DNA of 64,000 bases from Brevibacterium marinum. GTDB lineage: Bacteria > Actinomycetota > Actinomycetes > Actinomycetales > Brevibacteriaceae. Of this stretch, positions 30,233 through 38,658 are shown one piece after another. The DNA lies in assembly GCF_011927955.1 (NCBI RefSeq), contig NZ_JAATJN010000001.1, positions 682,001 through 746,000 of the forward strand. Direction: 5' to 3'. The translations under genes and the position numbers were made by a program. Within the stretch, counting starts at the first letter, position 1. Each line of letters begins with the position of its first letter. The notes below the pieces were generated by a model, which did no database searches, was not told the origin of the DNA, and saw only the letters and a list, made by a program, of their open reading frames with translations.

Positions 30233-31198
30233 ATGGACTGGATGGACAAGCTGCTCTACCCGCTGCAGTGGGTAGTTGCTTGGATCCTCGCGATCTTCCA
30301 CGAGATCTTTACCGCAATCGGACTTCCAGCGGACAACGGCTGGACCTGGGCGCTGTCGATTGCCGGACTGACTGTCGTCATTCGTGCATTGCTGATCCCT
30401 CTGTTCGTCTACCAGATCAAGTCTCAGCGGAAGATGCAGCTGCTGCAGCCTCAGATCCAACGACTGCAGGCCAAATACAAGGGCAAGAAGGACCAGTACT
30501 CGCGTCAGGCCATGGCCGAAGAGCAGATGAATCTGTTCCGCGACAACAAGACGAGCCCTTGGGCCTCGTGTCTGCCGCTCCTCGTGCAGATGCCCATCTT
30601 CTTCTCTCTCTTCCGCGTTATCCACAACATGCCCAAGGTGGCATCCGGCTCCATTGACGCGATCGGCGGATTCACTCAGGATCTTGCGATCCAGGCTGAG
30701 AATTCCAGTGTCTTCGGGATCTCGCTGTCGGCGACGTTCCAGGATCCCGGTATAAGTGTGAAGCTGCTCACCGGTGTTCTCATCATCATCATGGCCTCGA
30801 CCATGTTCATCACGCAGAAGCAGATGATGGCGAAGAACATGACGGAGACCGCCGCAGCGAATCCGATGATGCAGTCGCAGAAGATGCTGCTCTACGTCAT
30901 GCCTCTCGTCTTCGGCATCGGCGGCATCTACTTCCCACTCGGCGTCCTCATCTACTGGTTGGTCTCGAACACCTGGACCATGGCGCAGCAGCACACGGTC
31001 ATCCGGAACATGCCGGCTCCCGGCTCCAAGGCGGAGAAGGAGATGCTCGAGCGCAGGGCTCGCAAGGGCAAAACCGTGCAGCAGCCCGAGATCAAGGGCG
31101 GCAGCGACGCCGCCGGCGAACAGGATGCGAAGCCCACCGGTCAGGGTCAGAGACAGCAGCCGGTGAGTAAGAACCGCAAGAAGAACAAGAAGCGCTGA
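30233..31198 (+). CDS. yidC: Membrane protein insertase YidC/Oxa1
   Basis: 321 residues, ATG at 30233 after GAGGAG. Five hydrophobic segments: LYPLQWVVAWILAIFHEI, WALSIAGLTVVIRALLIPLF, SCLPLLVQMPIFFSLFRVI, LLTGVLIIIMASTMFI, and MPLVFGIGGIYFPLGVLIYWL. The positively charged cytosolic loop QIKSQRKMQLLQPQIQ is typical, and the conserved Arg of the hydrophilic groove is in VIRALLIP. The C-terminal tail is very basic (KNRKKNKKR), used for ribosome contact. Inserts proteins alone or with SecYEG. Followed nine bases later by jag. Confidence 0.96.
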   Translation: MDWMDKLLYPLQWVVAWILAIFHEIFTAIGLPADNGWTWALSIAGLTVVIRALLIPLFVYQIKSQRKMQLLQPQIQRLQAKYKGKKDQYSRQAMAEEQMNLFRDNKTSPWASCLPLLVQMPIFFSLFRVIHNMPKVASGSIDAIGGFTQDLAIQAENSSVFGISLSATFQDPGISVKLLTGVLIIIMASTMFITQKQMMAKNMTETAAANPMMQSQKMLLYVMPLVFGIGGIYFPLGVLIYWLVSNTWTMAQQHTVIRNMPAPGSKAEKEMLERRARKGKTVQQPEIKGGSDAAGEQDAKPTGQGQRQQPVSKNRKKNKKR

Positions 31199-31206
31199 GG
31201 AAGAAC

Positions 31207-31740
31207 ATGACTGAAGACAACGTTGACGAGAACGTGGAAGAGAAGACCGCGAAGCCGACTCGCGCCGAACTCCTCGAAGAGGAAGGCGACATCGCGGCGG
31301 ACTACCTCGAAGAACTCATGGACATCGCTGACATCGACGGTGATATCGACATCGATGTCGGAGACGGTCGTGCTCAACTGTCGATCGTCTGCGAGGACGG
31401 CGAGCAGTCCAACCTCCGCACCCTCGTGGGCAGAGACGGCAAAACTCTCGGAGCACTGCAGGAGCTGAGCCGGCTGGCCGTCCAGACCAGCACGGGACAG
31501 CGGTCATGGCTGATGCTCGACATCGACGGCTTCCGCAACAACCGGCGTGACGAACTCATCAAAAAGGCACAGAAGGCCATCGATGGCGTCAAAGAGTCCG
31601 GAGATGAGTTCGCCTTCAATCCCATGAACAGCTTTGAGCGCAAGATCATTCACGATCAGGTCGCTCGGGCCGGACTGGTTTCGGAGTCCGAAGGTGAGGG
31701 TGACGGGCGCCATGTGCTCGTCCGTCCTGTTGATGACTGA
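31207..31740 (+). CDS. jag: Jag/KhpB RNA-binding protein (KH and R3H domains)
   Basis: 177 residues, ATG at 31207. An acidic N-terminus (EDNVDENVEEKTAKPTRAEL) is followed by the KH-like domain with LVGRDGKTLGALQELSRLAV and an R3H domain (FNPMNSFERKIIHDQVAR). It binds RNA and in many Gram-positives partners KhpA in controlling division and envelope synthesis. Stop overlaps the rsmG start. Confidence 0.93.
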   Translation: MTEDNVDENVEEKTAKPTRAELLEEEGDIAADYLEELMDIADIDGDIDIDVGDGRAQLSIVCEDGEQSNLRTLVGRDGKTLGALQELSRLAVQTSTGQRSWLMLDIDGFRNNRRDELIKKAQKAIDGVKESGDEFAFNPMNSFERKIIHDQVARAGLVSESEGEGDGRHVLVRPVDD

Positions 31741-32371
31741 CCTGACTGCTCTCGAAATTCCTCCCGCCCGGACCGAAGACTACTTCGGTGCCGCTTATCC
31801 GGCGGCTGCCCGTTATACAGAGCATCTGGCCACAACCGGAATCGAATGGGGACTGATCGGACCACGTGAGGTCGACAGACTGTGGACCAGACACATCCTC
31901 AACTGCGCGGTCGTCGCCGAATTCATCTCAGACAGCGACGTCGTCGGCGACGTGGGCAGCGGTGCCGGCCTACCGGGAATCCCCATCGCCCTGCTCCGGC
32001 CCGAGACACAGGTGGTGCTCATCGAACCGATGGAACGCCGTGTCGAGTGGCTGAGTATGGTCGTCGACGACTTGGGGCTGGACAATGTGCGCATCGTCCG
32101 GGCTCGGGTCGAGGAACTCGTCGATGAGGAGATGTTCACCGTCGTCACCGCCCGAGCGGTCAAGGCAATGACAACGCTGATCGAATGGACTCACGAGGTG
32201 ATGGGCCCCGAGGGGAGGATCCTCGCGCTGAAGGGTGCCTCGGTTGAGGCCGAGCTGGCGAAGACGAAGAAGCTTCTCAAACGATATCGACTCACTCAGC
32301 CGAAGATCCACATCGTCGACGGTGGAATCCTTGACGTCCCGAGCCGTGTTGTCGAGATGGTCAAGAAATAG
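31733..32371 (+). CDS. rsmG: 16S rRNA (guanine527-N7)-methyltransferase
   Basis: 212 residues from the ATG at 31733, overlapping jag by eight bases. SAM-binding motif VVGDVGSGAGLPGIPIAL (about residues 64-81), EPMERRVEWL, VTARAVKAMTTLIEW, and LALKGASVEAEL identify GidB/RsmG. It methylates G527 of 16S rRNA. Loss gives low-level streptomycin resistance in other bacteria. Standard position upstream of parA. Confidence 0.96.
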   Translation: MTDLTALEIPPARTEDYFGAAYPAAARYTEHLATTGIEWGLIGPREVDRLWTRHILNCAVVAEFISDSDVVGDVGSGAGLPGIPIALLRPETQVVLIEPMERRVEWLSMVVDDLGLDNVRIVRARVEELVDEEMFTVVTARAVKAMTTLIEWTHEVMGPEGRILALKGASVEAELAKTKKLLKRYRLTQPKIHIVDGGILDVPSRVVEMVKK

Positions 32372-32437
32372 TACGAAGTAGATTTGGTCTAGGCTGAGAA
32401 TAGCTTTGTGAAACCAATGGATGATGGAGTGCGCCGA

Positions 32438-33334
32438 ATGCCGATCATGGACGAGTCGTCTCCCATAGGTGCTGCAATCGCGCGCGACAATCGTCGCGCC
32501 GATCGTCTGTCCCAGGCGAGTTTTCCGAAACCGGACTCCACCCGTGTCTTCACCATCGCCAACCAGAAGGGCGGCGTCGGCAAGACGACCACGGCAGTGA
32601 ATATCGCCGCGGCATTGGCCAATCAGAATCTCAACGTGCTGCTCATCGACATCGATCCTCAGGGCAATGCGAGTACTGCTTTGGGCATCGACCACTACTC
32701 CGACGTCACCAGCATCTACGACGTGATCATCGATGATGTTCCGATGCGTGAGTCTGTGGCGCAATGCCCTGATTTCGAGACCCTCACATGCGTACCTGCA
32801 ACCATCGATCTCGCCGGCGCTGAGATCGAACTGGTCTCGCTCGTTGCTCGTGAGCAGCGTCTCCAACGTTCCCTCGGTCATTACCTCGATGAGCAGGCTG
32901 CCGCGGGCAATCGGGTGGATTATGTCATCGTCGACTGTCCGCCCAGCCTCGGACTTCTGACAGTCAACGCCTTCGTCGCCGCTCGAGAGGTCCTCATTCC
33001 CATTCAGTGCGAATACTATGCGCTCGAGGGGCTGAGTCAGCTGTTGAAGAACATCCAGCTCATCCAGAAACATCTCAACCCTGAGCTGGCGATCTCGACG
33101 ATTCTGCTTACGATGTATGATGGGCGGACGAATCTCAGCTCACAAGTTGCCGATGATGTTCGGACGCATTTCCCCGAACAGGTTCTGTCGAGTTCGATCC
33201 CGCGCTCCGTGCGGATCTCGGAGGCTCCCAGCTACGGTCAGACCGTCATATCCTATGATCCCCATTCCAGTGGCGCCTTGTCCTATCGAGAAGCTGCCGA
33301 AGAAATCGCTATACGAGGAGTAAATCGTGGCTGA
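32438..33334 (+). CDS. parA: Chromosome partitioning ATPase ParA
   Basis: 298 residues from the ATG at 32438 (GGAG eight bases upstream); upstream GTG 32408 and ATG 32417 are also in frame. Deviant Walker A IANQKGGVGKTTTAVNIA, Walker B IVDCPPSLGLLTVNA, and LLIDIDPQGNAS are those of chromosomal ParA/Soj. It forms the nucleoid-bound gradient that moves ParB-parS complexes. The 3' end overlaps parB by eight bases. Confidence 0.96.
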   Translation: MPIMDESSPIGAAIARDNRRADRLSQASFPKPDSTRVFTIANQKGGVGKTTTAVNIAAALANQNLNVLLIDIDPQGNASTALGIDHYSDVTSIYDVIIDDVPMRESVAQCPDFETLTCVPATIDLAGAEIELVSLVAREQRLQRSLGHYLDEQAAAGNRVDYVIVDCPPSLGLLTVNAFVAAREVLIPIQCEYYALEGLSQLLKNIQLIQKHLNPELAISTILLTMYDGRTNLSSQVADDVRTHFPEQVLSSSIPRSVRISEAPSYGQTVISYDPHSSGALSYREAAEEIAIRGVNRG

Positions 33335-35327
33335 ACGCAGCAGGAAGCGTGGTTTAGGTAGGGGGCTGGGTGCCTTGATCCCGGATGGGGCGTCCGACGA
33401 CCGACCGGTCGACGTGTTCTTCTCAGGAGGCGAGGCAGAAGAGGGCAAGGAATCCGACGAGGGGGCGAAGGCACCGCGCGCGGCTCGTAACGATCCTGCA
33501 GCCTCTATGCAGTCGTCCCGACGTCGTAAACCGAAAAGCGCTGATTCCGGCTCGTCGACGACCAAGAGAGTGAAGGATACAGACACCTCGTCGGAGACTG
33601 CGCCGACGAAGTCCGCCGCAGCTGCGAGGACTGGGTCAACGAAGACCCAGGCAGGGAAGTCCGGGTCAACTAAGTCGGAGGCGACCAAGAACCAGGGGAC
33701 GAAGGCCGGGTCGACGAAGACCCAGGCGACGAAGGGCGGGTCGACGAAGAAGTCAGGATCGGCGAATTCCGCGTCGGGAGAGACCTCGTCGGGAAAGACC
33801 TCGTCGGGATCCGCCAAGACTTCGGCCTCCAAGACACGCACCTCGAACGCTTCGGCAGCCAAGGCTGCCGGATCCAAATCATCCGACTCGGAGACGTCAC
33901 CCAAATCGACGTCTCAGCAGACAACTCAGTCGGAGACTGCGCCGACGAAGTCCACCGCGGCGAAGTCCAACTCTTCGAAGACCGCCCCGGCCAGATCCAC
34001 CGTTTCGGAGACGAGCTCCTCGAAGTCGAAAGATGTTACCCAGACCCAAGCTGCACCGGCGGCGAAGGCGTCGGGCACGGTTGGAGAGTTTTCCACAGCC
34101 AAGGCCGAATCCACAACGCAATCGCAACACGATGCGGTCGATGACGGCGGGGTCAATGCTTCGCAGACGTCAACATCGGGTGACCGGAATGCGGAATCGG
34201 CTGATTCCACAGAAGCACATCCTCGTTCTTCTGAGCGTCCGGCTGGAAGTGGTTCCCCAGGTTCCGAACCGGGCGGTAGAGACTCTACAGTCGGTGATGA
34301 CGTCTTTGAAACTCATCCCGGCGTCTACAGGTCAGGCCACGAAAGGTTCGACGAAGCACGCGAGTCAACGCAGTCGTCCACCGACGATACTACAACTGAA
34401 GTTTCCGGGCGGTCCGACCAGGCCAGTGTCAGTGAAACCTGGAGCGAAGGCGATGGCTCCCGCGACTCGTCCACGGCCGCTGACGACGATCAGGTAGAGC
34501 CCGGCGTCGATTCGATTCCGGATACTGAGTTCGGCGAAATCAGGGTGGACCTGGTTGATGCGAACCCGCGCCAGCCCCGGACATCCTTCGATGAAGATCA
34601 GCTGAGCGAACTTGTCCACAGTATCCGAGAGATCGGCGTACTTCAGCCTGTCGTCGTGCGGCAGAAGCCGAGCCAACCGGAACGCTTTGAACTCATCATG
34701 GGTGAGCGTCGACTCCGGGCGACGAAGGATGCCGGGCTGGAGACCATTCCTGCCATCATCCGTTATGTCGATGACACGGATCTGCTGCGTGACGCCCTAC
34801 TTGAGAATCTGCATCGTGCGGAACTGAACCCACTGGAGGAAGCCGCCGCGTACGGGCAGTTACTCGAAGACTTCGGCTGCACGCAGGAAGAGCTCTCAGA
34901 CCGCATCGGCCGCTCGCGCCCCCAGATTTCGAACACGCTGCGCCTGCTGCGTCTGCCGCCTTTGGTACAGCGTCGCGTTGCGGCAGGCGTGATCTCCGCT
35001 GGTCATGCTCGCGCAATCTTGGGACTGAGGGAACCGGAACATATGGAAATCCTCGCTCAGAGGATCGTTGCCGAGGGGTTGTCGGTTCGTGCGTCGGAGG
35101 AGGCCGTAGTCCTGCTGAACCGCGGCGACTCGATGAATGTTCCACGTGCAACGCCTCAGGTTGACCCTCAATTCATCGCGGTCGCCGAACGTCTTGGAGA
35201 TCGGTTGGATACCAAGGTCAACATCACGGTCGGTAAGAAGAAGGGAAAACTGAGCGTCGAATTCGCCAATCAGGATGACCTGGATCGTATTCTTGATCTT
35301 CTCGGAGTGGAGGCAGCTGCCGAGTAG
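33327..35327 (+). CDS. parB: ParB/Spo0J centromere-binding protein with very long low-complexity insertion
   Basis: 666 residues, GTG at 33327, about twice the usual length. Residues 9-19 (GLGRGLGALIP) are the ParA-stimulating N-terminus. From about 25 to 400 lies a low-complexity segment: first Lys/Ser/Thr/Ala-rich, including pentapeptide-like repeats (GSTKT, GSTKS, EATKN, GSTKT, QATKG) at 102-142, then acidic Ser/Asp/Glu-rich. The folded part is normal: IRVDLVDANPRQPR at about 404, CTP-binding GERRLRA near 459 and ENLHRAELNPLEEA, helix-turn-helix SDRIGRSRPQISNTLRLL, and the C-terminal dimer domain. It should bind the parS array immediately downstream and slide as a CTP-gated clamp. Confidence 0.96.
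   Translation: MAERSRKRGLGRGLGALIPDGASDDRPVDVFFSGGEAEEGKESDEGAKAPRAARNDPAASMQSSRRRKPKSADSGSSTTKRVKDTDTSSETAPTKSAAAARTGSTKTQAGKSGSTKSEATKNQGTKAGSTKTQATKGGSTKKSGSANSASGETSSGKTSSGSAKTSASKTRTSNASAAKAAGSKSSDSETSPKSTSQQTTQSETAPTKSTAAKSNSSKTAPARSTVSETSSSKSKDVTQTQAAPAAKASGTVGEFSTAKAESTTQSQHDAVDDGGVNASQTSTSGDRNAESADSTEAHPRSSERPAGSGSPGSEPGGRDSTVGDDVFETHPGVYRSGHERFDEARESTQSSTDDTTTEVSGRSDQASVSETWSEGDGSRDSSTAADDDQVEPGVDSIPDTEFGEIRVDLVDANPRQPRTSFDEDQLSELVHSIREIGVLQPVVVRQKPSQPERFELIMGERRLRATKDAGLETIPAIIRYVDDTDLLRDALLENLHRAELNPLEEAAAYGQLLEDFGCTQEELSDRIGRSRPQISNTLRLLRLPPLVQRRVAAGVISAGHARAILGLREPEHMEILAQRIVAEGLSVRASEEAVVLLNRGDSMNVPRATPQVDPQFIAVAERLGDRLDTKVNITVGKKKGKLSVEFANQDDLDRILDLLGVEAAAE
35139..35152. promoter_or_regulatory. 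parS: parS-like site inside parB
   Basis: GTTCCACGTGCAAC, two mismatches from GTTTCACGTGAAAC. It lies in the coding region for the linker before the C-terminal domain, so it may be chance or a weak extra site. Confidence 0.4.
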
Positions 35328-35352
35328 GTCTCGGACTTCAGCCAGGTAAGCC

Positions 35353-35396
35353 GAGGCGGTTTTGGAAGGTTCCGATCTTTCGAAACCGCCTCTTTT
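35353..35396 (+). terminator. Intrinsic terminator after parB
   Basis: GAGGCGGTTT (35353-35362) pairs with AAACCGCCTC (35383-35392), followed by TTTT. The inner bases GGAAGGTTCCGATCTTTCG can extend the fold. It separates the parAB transcript from the parS array. Confidence 0.8.
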
Positions 35397-35502
35397 GGTT
35401 CACCTATGGTGTTTCTGCATTCTTGCTGGTGTCGGAACAGTAGTAACGGTCTGTATTGGACACGTAGCCAGGTGGCCACGTGTTGTGCTCGGTCGCATAA
35501 GC

Positions 35503-35516
35503 GTTCCACGTGAAAC
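35503..35516 (-). promoter_or_regulatory. parS: parS-like site 1
   Basis: GTTCCACGTGAAAC, one change from the palindrome; reverse orientation of the commonest variant. Confidence 0.85.
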
Positions 35517-35792
35517 ACTCACGTGACCTTTGCCGTGGGGCTGCAGGAGATGCCCTTCTCTTCCCATTTTAGGACTGTGGCGTGAGCGCCGAGACATTTC
35601 TTGCTGGGGTACAGACTATTGGCGCTGTAGACATCTGCCCGCGTGATGTCGGCGATTATGTCGCCTCACACTTTTGTTTTGCATGTGTGTCGCGATTCTG
35701 GTTCGAGGTCGGTCCCGTAGGTCGGCTTCCACTTCACGCGGATTGCACCGTGTCAGGTCTGTGTTGGCTCATCCATTGGACGGACCGCTATC

Positions 35793-35806
35793 GTTTCACG
35801 TGGAAC
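35793..35806 (+). promoter_or_regulatory. parS: parS-like site 2
   Basis: GTTTCACGTGGAAC, one change from the palindrome; followed by GGCGGA. Confidence 0.85.
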
Positions 35807-36057
35807 GGCGGAACCCTCGAGTGGGCCGACATCGCCTGTCGAAGCTCTGGTCACCCTGCCCTGTCGAAGGTATGCCAGACTGAAGAGGGTGAGCGCGGTA
35901 AGGTCCCAACGCGGACTTTGGCTTTGTTCTTGACGAAGTTCTGTGCGATCTAGCGTCTGGTCAATGGTCTTCGCTAAGGATTCGCTGCACTGTTGAGACC
36001 TATTAGGCACCCCGTTCGCCTGTCGCTACTGCCGATTCTTCGCGCGGGAGATTGGGT

Positions 36058-36071
36058 GTTTTACGTGAAAC
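36058..36071. promoter_or_regulatory. parS: parS-like site 3
   Basis: GTTTTACGTGAAAC, one change; the flanking T gives TGTTTTACGTGAAAC. Confidence 0.8.
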
Positions 36072-36191
36072 CCGTGGCAAATGCGGACCGACCCTATTTC
36101 GGGAATCGGTTATTTCGACCACTGATTTCTACCTAAGCAGACACCGAGATCTAGCTCGTTGCATTCCAATAGGCCGTCGTACGTCAGTGAC

Positions 36192-36205
36192 GTTTCACAT
36201 GAGAC
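36192..36205. promoter_or_regulatory. parS: parS-like site 4
   Basis: GTTTCACATGAGAC, two changes, one in the central CG. Confidence 0.65.
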
Positions 36206-36516
36206 AGTCTTGTCTGGCTCGGTGGCGCAATCGACAGTTGGTCTGATCGGATTCAACGGGACGGAAAACGCAGAGCATCAGGACGGTGTCCTCGTTTCCC
36301 CCGGTCTGTCTGGATTCAGTTTGCTTGAAGAATCCAGGCGAGGCTACGGGGCTGGATCTACATGACCGACGAGTCGTTGTAGTCGAAGTGCAAAGGTGGC
36401 CGTCCGCGGTTCAGAATTCGGTCGATCGCTTGTACATGGAGAAACCCTTCCGGCAATGGTCATACTTTGCTGTGAGTGTGGATGTATTGCGCGTTCAGCG
36501 AGGTGTCCTCCGACCG

Positions 36517-36530
36517 GTTTCACGTGGAAC
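36517..36530 (+). promoter_or_regulatory. parS: parS-like site 5
   Basis: GTTTCACGTGGAAC, one change, flanked by A as in the 16-mer consensus (AACA). Confidence 0.85.
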
Positions 36531-36639
36531 ATTGGTATTGCACTGTTTGGATCGCCTATTCAGTATTTGAGTTTGCAGTTTCGTCGGCCACCGTTATGAA
36601 GAAGCTCAGGTGTATTTGACGATGCTGATGTTTGCTCAG

Positions 36640-36653
36640 GTTACACGTGAAAT
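36640..36653. promoter_or_regulatory. parS: parS-like site 6
   Basis: GTTACACGTGAAAT, two changes, central ACACGTGA intact. Confidence 0.6.
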
Positions 36654-36814
36654 TCGAAGTAGGCATGCCGTTGGTAAACTCCATACGAGAGAATGAAGGG
36701 ATTGATCATGATGGAGACACGGAGTTGATGAATCTATAAGCTGGGGTCTCTTTGAATCCTGTACGTACGTCAGGTCCATGAGCATCGGATCAATGACGTC
36801 CGTTTGTTGGAATC

Positions 36815-36828
36815 GTTTCACGTGGAAC
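36815..36828 (+). promoter_or_regulatory. parS: parS-like site 7
   Basis: GTTTCACGTGGAAC, one change. Confidence 0.85.
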
Positions 36829-37044
36829 GGGGTACCATCGAACCCAGCGATTGCCGGCAATAGAACTATTCGCTCCTAACCGATCCCCATTACACGGTGC
36901 CGCCGCCCCATGCATGGTCTGCCTCTTTGAGTGATCATCGTGTGGTGGAGAGTGATAACTGGACGTCACAGTTGCACGCTGCTGTATACGGTGGCGGAAG
37001 GTTCCGGATTGTGTTGTGTGGGTTGGTCGCCGATATGCCTGTAA

Positions 37045-37058
37045 GTTTCACATGAAAC
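37045..37058. promoter_or_regulatory. parS: parS-like site 8
   Basis: GTTTCACATGAAAC, one change, in the central CG step. Confidence 0.75.
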
Positions 37059-37404
37059 AGCCGCTGATATCCACTCCACCTTCCACCGATTGCTGGCGTT
37101 GGTGTGTCCGAAACCGTTAGATCAGTGGCGCATGGCCAGCGCCAAAGATGGCCGTTCATGTAAGTTCCAAACCACCTCGATCGCGGAACGAATCTTCAAC
37201 CCGCGAGAATGACTCGCTCGTCCTGGTTGGCTACCTTCAACTTGGGGAGTTTGTCTCTTAAGAATCACTCCTTGGTCGCCTGAGTTGAACAAGAAGGTTC
37301 AGCTGGTTAGCGTGGTGAGGCCTGGAATCCGCAGCGGAGGGCTCCTAGTGTATTTGCCCATTTCCTTTGACCCAGGGTGCATTTCGCGTCGCTTACCAGC
37401 TCGG

Positions 37405-37418
37405 GTTTCATGTGGAAC
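37405..37418 (+). promoter_or_regulatory. parS: parS-like site 9
   Basis: GTTTCATGTGGAAC, two changes; followed by GGCG as in site 2. Confidence 0.7.
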
Positions 37419-37481
37419 GGCGTTTACACAGTTTCAAACCTGGAAGGTTCCTTCGGTAAGCGCGGGCTGGAGTGTGCGGCG

Positions 37482-37517
37482 GTGCAGGATGTGCAGGATG
37501 TGCAGGATGTGCAGGAC
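37482..37517 (+). repeat. 9-base minisatellite, four units
   Basis: GTGCAGGAT is repeated at 37482, 37491 and 37500, with a fourth unit GTGCAGGAC at 37509. It lies between parS-like sites 9 and 10 in non-coding DNA; no role is apparent. Confidence 0.85.
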
Positions 37518-37749
37518 CGTCGGGTTCCGCCGAACAGGGATTCCTGATTCGATCGATGGCTATAGTATGAGCAGTGTAGCTAAGCTTGCCGGGTTCTGCA
37601 CTCGGTATCTCGTTCCCTTTCCCACCGTTGGTGGATAACTTGGGCGTTCCCGAGGGGAGTGAATCGTCTGCTGGGACGCATGCCTGGCGAGTCGCGGTGA
37701 AGTTGGCGCCGATATTTGCAGTTCTTTTTGGTGATTTCGACGATACTCG

Positions 37750-37763
37750 GTTTCACGTCGAAC
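37750..37763. promoter_or_regulatory. parS: parS-like site 10
   Basis: GTTTCACGTCGAAC, two changes; followed by GGCGGA as in site 2. Confidence 0.7.
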
Positions 37764-37972
37764 GGCGGAGGACGACCTGTCGGTAGTATTGAACTTCAGG
37801 AGGCCAACGCAAACGCTCGTTGTGGGTAACGATGTAGGTGTGCGGACTGGATCTTGTATGACCATGTCGTGGATTGGGAAATCGGCGATCCACCAGTGAA
37901 CCGACACTATTCTGTTGTGTGGGGAGAACAAGAGCCGGTGGAGATTCTCATGCTCAGGGGCCACGGACCTCC

Positions 37973-37986
37973 GTTTCACGTGGAAC
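37973..37986 (+). promoter_or_regulatory. parS: parS-like site 11
   Basis: GTTTCACGTGGAAC, one change, followed by AC. Confidence 0.85.
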
Positions 37987-38181
37987 ACCGATTCAGGTTG
38001 CGGTCCCTTGTTTGTTCGATCCTTGGCTTCGACGAAATCACAGCGCATGTTAGCCCGGTGTGTCTTTGGAGTCGGGGGCCACTTGGGTTGTGTGTCCGTG
38101 TCCGCGCAGTCTTCCCGTTCATCCCTGGTGTCGAGTTCGGGTCTCGGCGGACCGAGAGTCAGGGGAAGGAACTCTGGATGG

Positions 38182-38195
38182 GTTTCATGTGAAAC
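38182..38195. promoter_or_regulatory. parS: parS-like site 12
   Basis: GTTTCATGTGAAAC, one change in the central step, followed by A. Confidence 0.75.
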
Positions 38196-38586
38196 AGAAG
38201 GAGCGCTCTAGCTTGAAGGCGCTGGATTGCATGGTCAATGTGTGCGAAATGCAGCTAGTGGATCTGTCGCGACAGTAGATCGGCAGTAGAAATGCCGTCC
38301 GGGTGAAAATGTCGCTCCTCCGTTTGAACGGTCCCCGTTTGAGCCCAGCCGGTAGTCGACGTTGCCGAATTCAATTCGTTCGGTTGGCTTTCCCCTCGAG
38401 GATTGGAATCGATTATCCCGGACGCTGCAAATGTCTCACCGTCTGTCCAATGGGGCATATTTTCGTAGCTACGGGGACGGGTACGGGCACTGACTTTGTT
38501 CATTCACGCAAACCAATGCCAAGAGCGTTCGCGGTGTTGTGCGCCGTCGGTCGAGCTACCCGGAGTAGAGAGGCAATTGCCGAACC

Positions 38587-38600
38587 GATTCACGTGGAAC
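38587..38600 (+). promoter_or_regulatory. parS: parS-like site 13
   Basis: GATTCACGTGGAAC, two changes. Confidence 0.7.
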
Positions 38601-38629
38601 GCCCACCAAAGAACAATCAGAATGCGAGA

Positions 38630-38643
38630 GTTCCACGTGAAAC
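38630..38643 (-). promoter_or_regulatory. parS: parS-like site 14
   Basis: GTTCCACGTGAAAC, one change, reverse orientation like site 1 and only 43 bases from site 13. It lies 16 bases beyond the cwlM stop. Confidence 0.85.
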
Positions 38644-38658
38644 AGCGTTGAGCGTATG

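Larger units (their letters stand above)
35397..38658. other. parS: parS array: putative chromosomal centromere, non-coding
   Basis: 3.3 kb between parB and cwlM with no reading frame that looks like a protein: all frames are short or rich in Cys/Trp/Arg without domain character. Fourteen parS-like 14-mers are scattered through it (listed separately), at intervals of 290, 265, 134, 325, 123, 175, 230, 360, 345, 223, 209, 405 and 43 bases. Composition differs from the genes: sampled 60-base rows hold 35, 26 and 31 G+C (36001, 36601, 37021) against 37 in a gyrA row (21061). I found no repeat of longer units between sites apart from a 9-base minisatellite. Interpretation as the ParB loading centre follows from ParB biology. 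Confidence 0.9.

Noticed and set aside
35473-35485. GGCCACGTGTTG as an additional parS site
   Set aside because: Shares only the CACGTG core with the consensus.
35582-35953. 123-residue plus-strand frame in the parS block
   Set aside because: Rich in Trp and Cys, no ribosome site or domain pattern, and it runs through parS-like site 2; not a credible gene.
37560-38192. Overlapping frames of 110-160 residues on both strands in the parS block
   Set aside because: They interrupt each other, contain parS sites, and show no protein-like composition.
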